Below, in pieces: positions 1 through 8,229 of a DNA stretch of 64,000 nt (position 1 is the stretch's first letter; every line of letters begins with the position of its first letter). The stretch is taken from the NCBI RefSeq assembly GCF_031010195.1, contig NZ_JAUAMC010000003.1, positions 248,001-312,000 on the forward strand, written 5' to 3'. The position numbers were made by a program, and so were the translations under genes. The notes beneath the pieces are model-generated. The model saw nothing but the letters and a program-made list of their open reading frames with translations. It was not told where the DNA came from and ran no database searches. This DNA is from Halomonas sp. SpR8. Its GTDB lineage: Bacteria > Pseudomonadota > Gammaproteobacteria > Pseudomonadales > Halomonadaceae.

Positions 1-654
1 CTGGAGGGGGTCGAGAACAGCTTCCTGCACAGCCTGAGGAAGTGTCTTGCCCGAAGCCTCGGCAATAACCGCCCCCAGCACATCAAGCCCTAGCGAATAG
101 CGCCACCCTCCGCCCGGAGCAAAGACAAGAGGCGCTTGTGCGAGCCTGCGCAGATTTTCATCCAGGCTAAGCCCCGGCTGGTCAAGACCATCCGAAATAT
201 TTAGGCGATGGTAATCACTGTCTAACGGCTCTACAAAGCGGTAGCTAAGGCCCGATGTATGGGTCAAAAGCTGGCGAAGAGTAATAACCGGTCGGCTGCC
301 ATCGTCGAGCTGGGGACGAAATGCGGGCAACCACTTTGTTACAGGGTCATCTAGCGTTAGCTTGTCCTCTTCAACGAGCCGCATCAGCGTCGCCGAGACG
401 ATGGGTTTGGTGATAGATGCTAAGCGGAACACGGCATCTTCATACATGGGAGTTCTCGCTTCACGATCAAACTGACCCGCTGCGCGACGATAGACGATCT
501 CGCCATTTTGAGCCACTAACACGACTGTCCCGACGATTCTATTTTCCGCAATGGCTCGATTGATAACGCCATCCAACTGTCTTGTAAGGGCATCGTTGGC
601 CGAAGCCGAGGTAGCCAACATGATGCCTGCAAGACCGATCAAATATCTATTCAT
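1..654 (-). CDS. Beta-lactamase-family serine hydrolase, partial (3' end outside window)
   Basis: An uninterrupted frame of 218 codons runs off the left edge. Residues 1-19 look like a Sec signal peptide (Met-Asn-Arg, hydrophobic core, Ala-Ser-Ala before Asn20). The catalytic Ser-x-x-Lys is S80-I-T-K83, and Y186-S-L188 sits where the second catalytic tyrosine motif of class C/EstB-type serine hydrolases lies. The family covers beta-lactamases, DD-peptidases and esterases of the serine penicillin-binding fold. The Y-S-L form is closer to EstB-like esterases than to true AmpC (Y-x-N), so an exported esterase or peptidase is more likely than drug resistance. It is divergent from a TetR regulator 65 bp away, which probably controls it. 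The C-terminal third, with the KTG-like motif, is not in the window. Confidence 0.88.
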   Translation of the reverse strand, partial: MNRYLIGLAGIMLATSASANDALTRQLDGVINRAIAENRIVGTVVLVAQNGEIVYRRAAGQFDREARTPMYEDAVFRLASITKPIVSATLMRLVEEDKLTLDDPVTKWLPAFRPQLDDGSRPVITLRQLLTHTSGLSYRFVEPLDSDYHRLNISDGLDQPGLSLDENLRRLAQAPLVFAPGGGWRYSLGLDVLGAVIAEASGKTLPQAVQEAVLDPLQ

Positions 655-719
655 GGTAGGAATACCTATAATAAGGAGCGACCACTCCATAATTAACGGA
701 AAATCAATTTATTTCAAGA
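655..719. promoter_or_regulatory. Divergent promoter region, hydrolase / TetR regulator
   Basis: This 65-bp AT-rich gap separates the divergent hydrolase and TetR genes, so it must hold both promoters and probably the TetR operator. The best symmetric element is an imperfect inverted repeat, GGAG-n6-CTCC, near 677-690. No confident -35/-10 pair could be picked. Confidence 0.35.
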
Positions 720-1367
720 GTGATCATTGTGAAAAATACTACTGTTAACTCGCCACGATCGCGTGGCCGTCCACGCGCTTTCGATCGCAGTGCGGCTTTA
801 GCCATTGCGGGAGAAACATTTTGGCAATTAGGTTATGAAGGCGCTTCAATCGCCGAACTGACAGCCGCTATGGGCATCACGCCACAGAGCCTATACGCCG
901 CCTTCACTTCAAAGGCAGACCTCTATCGGGAAGCGCTGGACTGGTATCAGTCCGAGGTAGGTGCTTTCGCCGCTGCCGCCCTAGAGAAAGAAGATGTGGT
1001 GGCTGCCTTCAAGCAATTGCTGATGGAAGCCGCCAAGCAGTTCTGCCGCCCGGATAGACCTCGTGGCTGCATGATCTCGATGGCTGTTTTAACCTGTGCC
1101 CGCGATAATGATGCTATTGCCGATATGGTGGCGCGAGAGCGCGAAGCAACGATGAAGGCATTGCACGATAGGATTGAGCAAGGCATTTCACAGGGGCAGT
1201 TAAGCACCGATACCAATGCGATGGCACTCGCCCGCTTTATCGGCGCCATCATCCAAGGCATGTCTGTGCAAGCACGCGATGGCGCCTCAGCAAAGGATCT
1301 TGAGGCTGTGGCTCAATTGGCTATTGAGCAGATAACTCGTTTTCGTGCGCAGTCCGCCACTGATTAA
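720..1367 (+). CDS. TetR/AcrR family transcriptional regulator
   Basis: A 215-residue protein with an N-terminal TetR DNA-binding domain (about residues 15-65: R-G-R-P-R-A-F, then a helix-turn-helix containing T-A-A-M-G-I-T and S-L-Y-A-A-F). The all-helical ligand-binding region carries the G-C-M-I-S-M-A block common in regulators of small-molecule detoxification genes. The start is uncertain: GTG at 720 or GTG at 729 are both possible and neither has a strong ribosome-binding site. It is divergent from the exported serine hydrolase and probably represses that gene and itself. The ligand is unknown. Confidence 0.85.
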   Translation: MIIVKNTTVNSPRSRGRPRAFDRSAALAIAGETFWQLGYEGASIAELTAAMGITPQSLYAAFTSKADLYREALDWYQSEVGAFAAAALEKEDVVAAFKQLLMEAAKQFCRPDRPRGCMISMAVLTCARDNDAIADMVAREREATMKALHDRIEQGISQGQLSTDTNAMALARFIGAIIQGMSVQARDGASAKDLEAVAQLAIEQITRFRAQSATD

Positions 1368-1395
1368 ACTGCCGCAAGCAGGTTTTACGGCAGTT
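1367..1395 (+). terminator. Stem-loop after the TetR gene
   Basis: Perfect 8-bp arms AACTGCCG (1367-1374) and CGGCAGTT (1388-1395) flank a 13-nt loop, starting on the last base of the TetR stop codon. It lies between convergent genes. There is no T-run on either side, so it is a weak or structural terminator at best. Confidence 0.4.
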
Positions 1396-1522
1396 CAACC
1401 TCATCGAATGGACGATCAAATGATCGCGGATATTGAAGAGCAGCCCGTCGAAGAAGTGGGAAAGTTACGGGCTGAGATCCAGCGCTATGCTCGCTTTACC
1501 CCACTTTTGCTAATAGAAAGCC

Positions 1523-2125
1523 CTAACAGAATGCCGTCTGCTGAAAGCTCTCTCGCGCAGTAACGCCAGCATGCCAAGCCTGAAGCTGCGGGTAGTCTTC
1601 TTTCCAGCTCACCTCTGGAAGCCTGAAGGCGAGATAATCAAGCGCCACCGCAATGGCGATTTCACCCAGGTTAATGGTTGAGGTCTGCTGTTTTTCACCA
1701 AGCTCACCGTCCAACTGTTTTAACAGCCGCTGAATCGCCCGAGAACGCCTCTGCCCCAGCTCGCTGTCATCTATCTCGTTGCCGTAATGCTTTCGGGCAA
1801 TCACGGTGTTGAACGCGGCATCCATCAGGTTTTGGCCCAATCCTGCCAGATGCAACACCGCACCCAAACGGTCTTGGGGAATCATTGGCTTGCTGGGGCT
1901 AACGCCATCCAGGTAAACGGCAATCAGCAGTGACTCGCTTAGCGTAGTGCCCTCCTCCGTTATCAGCGCGGGAATCCGCCCTGCGGGATTGGCCTTTAAT
2001 AGATCGGCATCGTCTGCCCAGGGGTCGCACCAGTTCAGCGTGACGGCGTCTGCTAAGCCTTTTTCCAGTAACACAATTCGCGCCAGGCGCGCATAGGGTG
2101 ATGTGGCGTTCAGGTAGAGTTCCAT
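1523..2125 (-). CDS. Glutathione S-transferase family protein
   Basis: 200 residues with the two-domain GST layout. The N-terminal thioredoxin-like half has a Ser near the start (A-T-S-P-Y-A-R), the cis-proline segment (G-R-I-P-A-L) and the glutathione-binding E-S (T-L-S-E-S). The C-terminal half is helical. GSTs conjugate or reduce electrophiles with glutathione in the cytosol. The ATG has a good GGAGG about 7 nt upstream. It lies 35 bp downstream of an MFS carrier on the same strand, so the two probably form an operon for export and detoxification of the same compound, under the LysR gene at 3521. Confidence 0.88.
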   Translation of the reverse strand: MELYLNATSPYARLARIVLLEKGLADAVTLNWCDPWADDADLLKANPAGRIPALITEEGTTLSESLLIAVYLDGVSPSKPMIPQDRLGAVLHLAGLGQNLMDAAFNTVIARKHYGNEIDDSELGQRRSRAIQRLLKQLDGELGEKQQTSTINLGEIAIAVALDYLAFRLPEVSWKEDYPQLQAWHAGVTARESFQQTAFC

Positions 2126-2160
2126 TATTGCCTCCCTCGGTGTGATGTAGATTGCTGGGT

Positions 2161-3375
2161 TTAATGCAAAGTAGAAAGGTGCGCGTGGCGCTGCTGTACG
2201 CCACGGCTAAGCAGCACCAACAAAAAGCCTCCCGCTAGCATAAAGCCGCTGATGGCAAATAGCGGCGCATAGGTGCCCCAGGTACCATAAAGCGCGGACA
2301 TGGCATAACCCGCCACTGCCTGGGCAGCAGCAAAAGCAGCGGTTGCCTGCCCCCATAGCTTCTTGTGTGCGGCCGGGCCTACTAATTCGGCAAGACGGCC
2401 AGAAGTCAACGCGACTATACCGGGGATCATTGCTCCCACCATGAAAGAGGATATCGATTGGCTGAGCAGCGCTAGCGAAAATACCGGCAGTGATACAGCG
2501 GCAGCCTTCGCCACAAAGGCGATCGCTAAGCCACGATGCCAACCCACTCGATGCGCCAAGGCACCCACCATTAGCGGCCCACATACGGCGCCCAAACCGA
2601 AGATGCCCCACTGTAGGGAAGCGGCGTGATTCCCCAGGGCGTTTTCCCTGGCGAGATAGTCCACCCAGAACACGGTATGGGGCACAAATCCGACCGCGTC
2701 CAGGGCATAAGCGCCTATCACCAACAATACCACTAGCTTTATACCCATATATCCCTTCTGGCTATTGGCCGATGGGCTAGCATCTGAAGTTAGTGCTAAG
2801 GGCGTCACGCGTTGTAAAAAAGCGTCGCTTAAAAGGCCCGCAGCAATGCAGAGCAACCCCAGCGTGCTCCAGGTGACCATTAGGCTTAACTCCAGAAGCA
2901 CAGGCACGATGAAGGCCGAAAGCAGCGCGCCGAGGCCAATCCCGGTAAACACCATAGCACCCACACTGGCTCGCCTTTCAGGCGGAGTAGCCGCCAGCGC
3001 CAGCGATGGGCCAACCACCATTAAAATGGCCCCAGCAATGCCGGAGACTAATCGCCAAAAGAAGAACCAGGCAAAACTGCCCGCGCCAGCGCAGAGCATA
3101 AAACTGAGGGCGATAGCCGCGAAACTTGCGCCAATTACCCAGCGGGAAGAAAAGCGCTCACTCAAGGCGTGGGCGGAGAGCGCGCCGATAAAGTAACCCA
3201 GCAGGTTGGCAGCTCCCAGGTAGGCGCCTTGGCTGGCGGTAAACCAGCCTTCCTGAATAATCGCGGGCAGTAGCGGCGTGTAGGCAAAGCGCGCAATGCC
3301 AATGCCCGCCAAGGTCGCCATTATCCCGGTAATTAGGGCGGGTAGGTCTTGGGTAGTGAGTGCTCGATTCATCAT
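2161..3375 (-). CDS. YbfB/YjiJ-type MFS transporter
   Basis: About 404 residues with roughly 12 hydrophobic segments. The N-terminus (T-G-I-M-A-T-L-A-G-I-G-I-A-R-F-A-Y-T-P-L-L-P) is typical of the YbfB/YjiJ branch of the major facilitator superfamily, which are proton-driven inner-membrane carriers of mostly unknown substrate. The ATG at 3375 is preferred over upstream codons because AAAGGA lies 7 nt before it. It is divergent from the LysR gene at 3521 and co-oriented with the glutathione transferase at 1523. Export of an electrophile or its conjugate is an inference from that pairing. Confidence 0.87.
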   Translation of the reverse strand: MMNRALTTQDLPALITGIMATLAGIGIARFAYTPLLPAIIQEGWFTASQGAYLGAANLLGYFIGALSAHALSERFSSRWVIGASFAAIALSFMLCAGAGSFAWFFFWRLVSGIAGAILMVVGPSLALAATPPERRASVGAMVFTGIGLGALLSAFIVPVLLELSLMVTWSTLGLLCIAAGLLSDAFLQRVTPLALTSDASPSANSQKGYMGIKLVVLLVIGAYALDAVGFVPHTVFWVDYLARENALGNHAASLQWGIFGLGAVCGPLMVGALAHRVGWHRGLAIAFVAKAAAVSLPVFSLALLSQSISSFMVGAMIPGIVALTSGRLAELVGPAAHKKLWGQATAAFAAAQAVAGYAMSALYGTWGTYAPLFAISGFMLAGGFLLVLLSRGVQQRHAHLSTLH

Positions 3376-3520
3376 GCTGTGTCCTTTTCGTGCCGCCATT
3401 AGGGCAAGGTGGGCAGCGCGTTGTTACACAGCCAGACTACGCGTGAGAAACTATTTCTAGAAACGATTAGTTTTGATCGTTACTATCTTTTTTTGAGATA
3501 GCCTGACAGGGAGACGGCGC

Positions 3521-4414
3521 GTGCAATTGAAATCACTGCGACTATTCATGGCCGTCGCCGAAACAGGCAGCTTCGTGACGGCGGCTAATCAGCTGCACAC
3601 GGTGCAATCCAACGTGACGGCTCACATCAAGAAACTTGAGGATGAGTTAGGCGTGCAGCTTATTCAGCGTGCGGGCCGCGTTCGCCCTACGAGCGCTGGC
3701 TTGGCATTGGTGGAGTACGCTGAACGCATGTTGACGGCCCACGATGAAGCGGTATCGCTCTTCAAGGGCCAGGAGAAGGCGTGTGGCCGACTGCGTATTG
3801 GCGCCATGGAGACCACCACAGCCGTGCGCCTTCCGCCGATACTGGCGGCATACCACGCAGCACAGCCTGACGTTGATATCCAGATCAAGACCGGGCCAAC
3901 GGCCGAACTGGTCGAGTTGTTGCTGGACGGACAGGTGGACTGTGTTTTCGTGGCTGGGCGGCTTGAGCATAGCCGCTATCACTTGCTCAAGGCTTTCAGC
4001 GAGCAGCTTGTCCTGGTGGGTTCAACGCCGATGACGACGATGCCCTCTTCTCAGGAGCTGCTGACCTCTGCCTTCCTGGCGTTTCGTCAAGGGTGTAGCT
4101 ACCGCCAGCGTATCGAGCTATTGCTGGCCTCCCATGGCGTTAATGCCGGGCGGATTTTTGAGTTCGGTTCACTGGACGCGATGCTAGGCTGTGTCGCGGC
4201 GGGAATGGGTTACACAGTACTGCCCCGAGGAACAGTCGAAGCCCACCAACACCGGTTCGGGATTCACACCCTGGAACTGCCCTCCTCCATCGCCAATGTC
4301 GATACTTACTTTGCCGCCTTCGAACCCGAGACATGGACACCCGCCCTGGCAAGCTTCGCTGACACCTTGCGTGATGCGGTGGTGGTGGATGAGCCTCAGC
4401 TTACTGCTTCATAG
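3521..4414 (+). CDS. LysR-family transcriptional regulator
   Basis: 297 residues. The winged helix-turn-helix (residues 1-60, F-M-A-V-A-E-T-G-S-F then Q-S-N-V-T-A-H-I-K-K-L-E) is followed by the periplasmic-binding-protein-like effector domain. The start is GTG at 3521 with GGGAGA 6 nt upstream. It is divergent from the MFS-GST pair across a 145-bp gap, the usual layout for a LysR protein that activates its divergent neighbour. The inducer is unknown. Confidence 0.9.
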   Translation: MQLKSLRLFMAVAETGSFVTAANQLHTVQSNVTAHIKKLEDELGVQLIQRAGRVRPTSAGLALVEYAERMLTAHDEAVSLFKGQEKACGRLRIGAMETTTAVRLPPILAAYHAAQPDVDIQIKTGPTAELVELLLDGQVDCVFVAGRLEHSRYHLLKAFSEQLVLVGSTPMTTMPSSQELLTSAFLAFRQGCSYRQRIELLLASHGVNAGRIFEFGSLDAMLGCVAAGMGYTVLPRGTVEAHQHRFGIHTLELPSSIANVDTYFAAFEPETWTPALASFADTLRDAVVVDEPQLTAS

Positions 4415-4429
4415 TCGGTAGCAGGCTGA

Positions 4430-4717
4430 TCAGTGCAGTTGATCAAAGACTTCCGGACGCTGTTCAGCAATACGCAAAAGAGCAACTGCCGGGCCCTGTG
4501 GCTCTCTTCGACCTTGCTCCCAGTCCTGAAGCGTACGTATGCTTACCCCCAGCAGCCCCGCAAAGGCTGATTGAGAGAGCTTCAGTTTCAATCGAATCAT
4601 TTTTGGCGGTGAGGGCGCTGCTAACTCATTAGTTCGCAGCGCAACTCTGCCTTTCTTGAACTGTTTAATCTCATTAATACCGTCGAGAATCTCTGCTCCA
4701 AGATTTCTATCAACCAT
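4430..4717 (-). CDS. higA2: HigA2-like antitoxin (XRE helix-turn-helix)
   Basis: 95 residues. An N-terminal tail (E-I-L-D-G-I-N-E-I-K-Q-F) precedes an XRE-type helix-turn-helix at about residues 45-85 (L-S-Q-S-A-F-A-G-L-L-G-V-S, then T-L-Q-D-W-E-Q-G-R-R-E-P). This matches the HigA2 layout of Vibrio cholerae, where the antitoxin binds the toxin with its N-terminus and represses the operon with its helix-turn-helix. It overlaps the toxin gene by 8 bp, which implies translational coupling with the toxin first, as in hig operons. Confidence 0.85.
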   Translation of the reverse strand: MVDRNLGAEILDGINEIKQFKKGRVALRTNELAAPSPPKMIRLKLKLSQSAFAGLLGVSIRTLQDWEQGRREPQGPAVALLRIAEQRPEVFDQLH

Positions 4718-5024
4718 TTTTGATTGCCTCCGCTATCTGCTTGAGCATGTGTCCAGGGATACTGGCGCGCTCCGTTTTACTGTACAGCGTGAGCATCCAT
4801 ATCTCGTGGTCAGATTTCTTCCAATAATAGATAGCTCTGATACCGCCGCTCTTTCCCGAACCTGTTGATGACCAACGAACTTTAAGAACACCACCGGAGC
4901 CTTTGATGAGGTCGCCTGCATCCGGTTTCTGCAGCAAATACGTTTGCAGCCCACGGTACTCCTCATCCGTGAGGTAGCTAGGTAACAGCTTGGTGAACGT
5001 AGAAGTTTCGATGAATAACATCAT
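4710..5024 (-). CDS. higB2: HigB2-like RelE-superfamily toxin
   Basis: 104 residues resembling HigB2 ribosome-dependent mRNA interferases: Y-L-T-D-E-E-Y near the N-terminus, the G-D-L-I-K-G-S-G-G block, K-S-G-G-I-R-A-I-Y-Y-W, and W-M-L-T-L-Y-S-K before the C-terminal helix. Members cut mRNA at the ribosomal A site. Two ATG codons in tandem (5024 and 5021) can start it. The predicted -10 box ends only 3 nt before the first, so the message may be leaderless. It pairs with the antitoxin gene that follows. Confidence 0.85.
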   Translation of the reverse strand: MMLFIETSTFTKLLPSYLTDEEYRGLQTYLLQKPDAGDLIKGSGGVLKVRWSSTGSGKSGGIRAIYYWKKSDHEIWMLTLYSKTERASIPGHMLKQIAEAIKNG

Positions 5025-5027
5025 TTA

Positions 5028-5056
5028 AATATACGGCTTTGCCGTACAGAAAACAA
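5028..5056 (-). promoter_or_regulatory. higB2A2 promoter with operator in the spacer
   Basis: Read on the minus strand: -35 TTGTTT (5056-5051), a 17-bp spacer, and -10 TATATT (5033-5028). The palindrome TACGGC-n3-GCCGTA (5032-5046) occupies the spacer and touches the -10 box, the expected position for an autorepressing antitoxin. The transcription start should fall at about the second ATG of the toxin. Confidence 0.6.
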
Positions 5057-5141
5057 GGCTAGATCGACTCCAGATAGGTACCTTGTACGGTTGCTAGGAA
5101 GCAGTCTGTCAGTGCTAGATTTTTCCAGAAATAATGTTCGA

Positions 5142-5573
5142 CTAATCCATCGTATTGGCTATGACTGACTTACCGTTGTAGCAGGCCTCAAACTCCCCGG
5201 TCACTCTAAAGCCATATTGCTGATAAAGCGCTTTTGCCGTCACGTTGCTTTTTGCGACACAGAGCGTCGCGGGGCCTCCGACCCAAGCGATCATATGGCT
5301 AAACAATTGACCACCGACGCCTTGGCGGCGAAAGAGCGGGTGAACAAGTAGCGTGCGAATCTCATTTCCATAGACCGCTCCATACCCTCGAATGCCTTTA
5401 TCGTCATGAACAAATATCGTTGATTCCAGCAGTTCCCGCAGCCGCGTCTCGTCTTCCCTAAGCGGTATTAGCACAAATTGATCCTGCTCAAACCGAAACT
5501 CATCCAGTTTGGCGAGTGAATAAATCTTCTCTATGGCCTCAAAATCGCTGGTTCGAAATGCTCTTATCGTCAT
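5142..5573 (-). CDS. GNAT-family N-acetyltransferase
   Basis: 143 residues with the GNAT fold: the N-terminal I-R-A-F-R-T-S-D-F-E-A-I strand-helix, a central beta strand (I-R-T-L-L-V-H-P), and the acetyl-CoA loop R-R-Q-G-V-G-G-Q-L (Q/R-x-x-G-x-G/A) at about residues 82-90, ending in the A-K-A-L-Y-Q-Q-Y-G-F-R motif. It transfers an acetyl group from acetyl-CoA to an unknown amine. It stands between the higB2A2 locus and a truncated dehalogenase fragment, with no obvious operon partner. Confidence 0.85.
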   Translation of the reverse strand: MTIRAFRTSDFEAIEKIYSLAKLDEFRFEQDQFVLIPLREDETRLRELLESTIFVHDDKGIRGYGAVYGNEIRTLLVHPLFRRQGVGGQLFSHMIAWVGGPATLCVAKSNVTAKALYQQYGFRVTGEFEACYNGKSVIANTMD

Positions 5574-5623
5574 TTTGGCTCACCACCACATTCAAATGCT
5601 TAAGGCACATAATGCTAACGCCA

Positions 5624-5749
5624 CTAAACAGCCAATCCGTCACTTGGTAACTCAAGCCCTAACTCTTTCTCAAGCTTCCCGAACTGATTAATCAAACTGG
5701 AACGCCAATCGACAATAGTACCGAACACGTCAAACACGATGGCTTTCAT
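5624..5749 (-). pseudogene. Truncated haloacid dehalogenase type II (N-terminal stump)
   Basis: An ATG at 5749 opens 41 codons beginning M-K-A-I-V-F-D-V-F-G-T-I-V-D-W-R, the motif I segment (F-D-x-[YF]-G-T) of type II L-2-haloacid dehalogenases, and stops at TAG 5624-5626. The family is normally about 220-235 residues, so roughly 80% is missing, including the K and H-D motifs. The start overlaps the 3' end of the MFS gene by 20 bp in the same direction, as if the two once formed an operon. A complete paralogue is at 15811. Confidence 0.7.
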
Positions 5750-7007
5750 TAACGTCTCCTTGCCGTTGGAGGGTCATTAATAATCCCAGCAGTGTCATGG
5801 CAATCAGCAGGCTCCAACCGAGCATAAAGCTGCCCGTTACATCCAGCATCCAGCCAAGCAGTGGCGGTACCGATACGATTGCCAGTTGGTTAATCGCCAT
5901 GGCCAGGCCCAGCACAAAACCAGTTTTATTGGCGGGTGCCGACTCTGCCACATAAGCCACCCAAGGGCCGTACCAGCCGAAACCAAAAAAACCTAGCCAG
6001 GCCATCAAGCAGCCCAGCATGAACGTCGAGTTTAGCGGCAGCCAAACCAGTACCAGCAGCCCCACTATCACCGCCGCCATGCACACCATGACCGGGAAAT
6101 AGCGCGAGCGACAGCGATCACTCCAGGCCGCCAGCAAAATGCGCCCGGCAACACCGGCCCCTTGGGCCACAAATAGTAAGGTCGCGGCCTGCAGCACCTC
6201 CATCTGCAAACGACTGTGCAAATAGAGCACGGTAAAAATCAAAATGCCGTATTGAACCGAGATTAAACTAATACCGGACGCCATAATCTGTTTCATGGCC
6301 GGTTCGCGAATCATCGCCAGTCGCGATAAGACGACGTTGGTTAGGCTGCCTTCAGAGGCTCTTGCGACCGGCGCCACGCCAGCAGGGGCACGGTAAAAAA
6401 GCATAAAGGCCAACGCCCCAAAGATCGCAATCAGCCCGCCCACCAAAAAAGAGGCGCGCCACCCCCAGGTGATAGCAACGGTTGGCAGTATGATCGCCGC
6501 CAGCGCCCCGCCCAGTGGCAAACCTGCCTGGCGAATACCCATGGCAAAGCCGCGCTGAGATTTATCAAACCAAGCGGCTACCGATTTGCTACCGCCGGGC
6601 TGGGCGGTACTGTAGCCCGCGCCGACGATGACCAAAAACAGCAGCATGGCCCAGTAACTCTCAGCCAGTACGGCAGCGCACAGCGCGATACCTACCACGA
6701 GGGTGCCTACCCCCACCACCAAACGCTCACTGAACCTGTCCAACAACTCCCCAGCAACCAACAGCCCAACCAACGGCACCAGCTGAGCCGCCGAGACCAG
6801 CGCCCCAATCTGAAATGCGGAGAGTCCCATATCTGCCTGTATATAGACGCTAATGGCCCCGATACCCTGAACGAAGAAACAAGCCGCTGCTTGAGCAAGG
6901 GTGGCTATCAGCAGAATGATCCAGCGGTAGTTTTGAGCAGAAGCCATCGGCAGCATTGTCGTCATAGGGGTTCTCAGTACATTGAGCCTTTCCCTAGCAT
7001 TAGCCAT
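5730..7007 (-). CDS. MFS transporter
   Basis: Up to 425 residues with about 12 transmembrane segments. The A-W-F-D-K-S-Q-R-G-F-A-M-G-I-R-Q-A-G block after TM4 is typical of MFS carriers of organic anions (CynX/NimT- or phthalate-like branches). The true start may be ATG 7007 or an internal Met (for example residue 21, M-A-S-A-Q-N-Y-R-W) just before the first membrane helix; none has a clear ribosome-binding site. It overlaps the dehalogenase stump downstream and lies 142 bp downstream of a LysR gene on the same strand. Uptake of a small organic acid is plausible but unproven. Confidence 0.85.
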   Translation of the reverse strand: MANARERLNVLRTPMTTMLPMASAQNYRWIILLIATLAQAAACFFVQGIGAISVYIQADMGLSAFQIGALVSAAQLVPLVGLLVAGELLDRFSERLVVGVGTLVVGIALCAAVLAESYWAMLLFLVIVGAGYSTAQPGGSKSVAAWFDKSQRGFAMGIRQAGLPLGGALAAIILPTVAITWGWRASFLVGGLIAIFGALAFMLFYRAPAGVAPVARASEGSLTNVVLSRLAMIREPAMKQIMASGISLISVQYGILIFTVLYLHSRLQMEVLQAATLLFVAQGAGVAGRILLAAWSDRCRSRYFPVMVCMAAVIVGLLVLVWLPLNSTFMLGCLMAWLGFFGFGWYGPWVAYVAESAPANKTGFVLGLAMAINQLAIVSVPPLLGWMLDVTGSFMLGWSLLIAMTLLGLLMTLQRQGDVNESHRV

Positions 7008-7149
7008 TTATGGGCGTTAAGCCACGACGATATCGCAACGCTTGTTGCCAAATCAGCAAGCACAGTGTGTATTGCCTATCCAGGTTGCACGACAGGCTGA
7101 AAAGAGGCGAAAACATTGCCAACGCTGCAACGTGCTCACGGAGTACCGA

Positions 7150-8088
7150 TCAGACAACGTCACAAAAGGCTGTCACGTTCTTCACTTCCAAGAGACCGTC
7201 CCATAGCCGCTGGGCCTCTTTTGGTAAGGGCGTGGTTCGTCTCAGTAGTACAACGTTTAATGGCACATCGAAAGCGTCACTTCCGGCTCGAACTAGCCGC
7301 TTAGCAGCGAGGTCTTCTCGCACGAGCGAATAAGGAAGCCACGCAACACCCAACTTTGATAAAGTCATATGACGCAGGCTGTCAGCGAGTCCAGCATCAT
7401 GGTGTTGCTGCAAATTTAAGTCTTGCTGCGCGAGCATGGCACTCAACGACCACTCCAAGTGGCACTCTTGTGAGTAATTCAAAAATGAGAGTGGAGAGCC
7501 GTCTGTTACATGTAAGTTAAACAGTGACTGACCGGCAACATTTGGCGCACTAACAGGGATGAGATACTCGGTATCCAGCTCAATAGAAGCGTAGCTATCA
7601 CTCACCACTCCTAAGCGCCTTGCAATAAGGTGTTCACAATCGAATAGCGCCGTTACGAAGTCGGTTTCTCCCTGATTGAGCGCGGTCAGGCATTCCGGCA
7701 AGGTATTCGAGTCGATGCTAAATTTAGCCCGTGTAAACTGCTCTTGTAAGCGCGGTAGCCACTGGGGAAAGAACATCGTCGCCATAATGTGTGGTGAGCA
7801 AAAGCGTATCCGCTGTTTCTGATCATTAATATCGTCAGCAACGGAGCGACGAAAGCAATCTAAAGAGCTAAGTGCTTGCGAGGCTACCGTTTGCAGTCTG
7901 TGGCCTGCATCCGTCAGCACTAACGCCCCTTTACGCCGCTCAAACAGCGCGGTGCCTGCCCACTCTTCAAGACCTTGAATACGGCGACTCAACCCTGACA
8001 CCGATACATGCCGGTGCTCAGCCGTGCGGTTAAAACTCTTGGTTTCACAAAGGGCCAGGAAATCTCGCAAGATGATTAAATCAGTCAT
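7150..8088 (-). CDS. LysR-family regulator, HypT-like
   Basis: 312 residues. The N-terminal helix-turn-helix (F-L-A-L-C-E-T-K-S-F-N-R-T-A-E, S-G-L-S-R-R-I-Q-G-L-E) is followed by an effector domain in which F-L-N-Y-S and G-V-A-W-L-P-Y-S-L recall E. coli HypT (YjiE), the hypochlorite-responsive regulator. The resemblance is at subfamily level; the oxidised Met residues of HypT cannot be assigned by eye. It is followed on the same strand by the MFS gene, which it may control. Confidence 0.85.
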   Translation of the reverse strand: MTDLIILRDFLALCETKSFNRTAEHRHVSVSGLSRRIQGLEEWAGTALFERRKGALVLTDAGHRLQTVASQALSSLDCFRRSVADDINDQKQRIRFCSPHIMATMFFPQWLPRLQEQFTRAKFSIDSNTLPECLTALNQGETDFVTALFDCEHLIARRLGVVSDSYASIELDTEYLIPVSAPNVAGQSLFNLHVTDGSPLSFLNYSQECHLEWSLSAMLAQQDLNLQQHHDAGLADSLRHMTLSKLGVAWLPYSLVREDLAAKRLVRAGSDAFDVPLNVVLLRRTTPLPKEAQRLWDGLLEVKNVTAFCDVV

Positions 8089-8229
8089 TGACGGCCTTCG
8101 GGCAGGTACGCGTTAATCTTACTTTAGCTAAAAATCATCCATGGGAAATAGCGTTTTTGGAGACTAAAATGCCCCAGTTGCCGATAAAGAATACGCGGTT
8201 CACCAGGAAAATAACGTGAGGTGATAACT

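Noticed and set aside
1408-1563. 51-codon plus-strand frame (M-D-D-Q-M-I-A-D-I-E-E-Q-P) between TetR and GST genes
   Set aside because: Composition looks coding and it could be a gene remnant, but it has no ribosome-binding site, runs into the GST 3' end and matches no family I can name.
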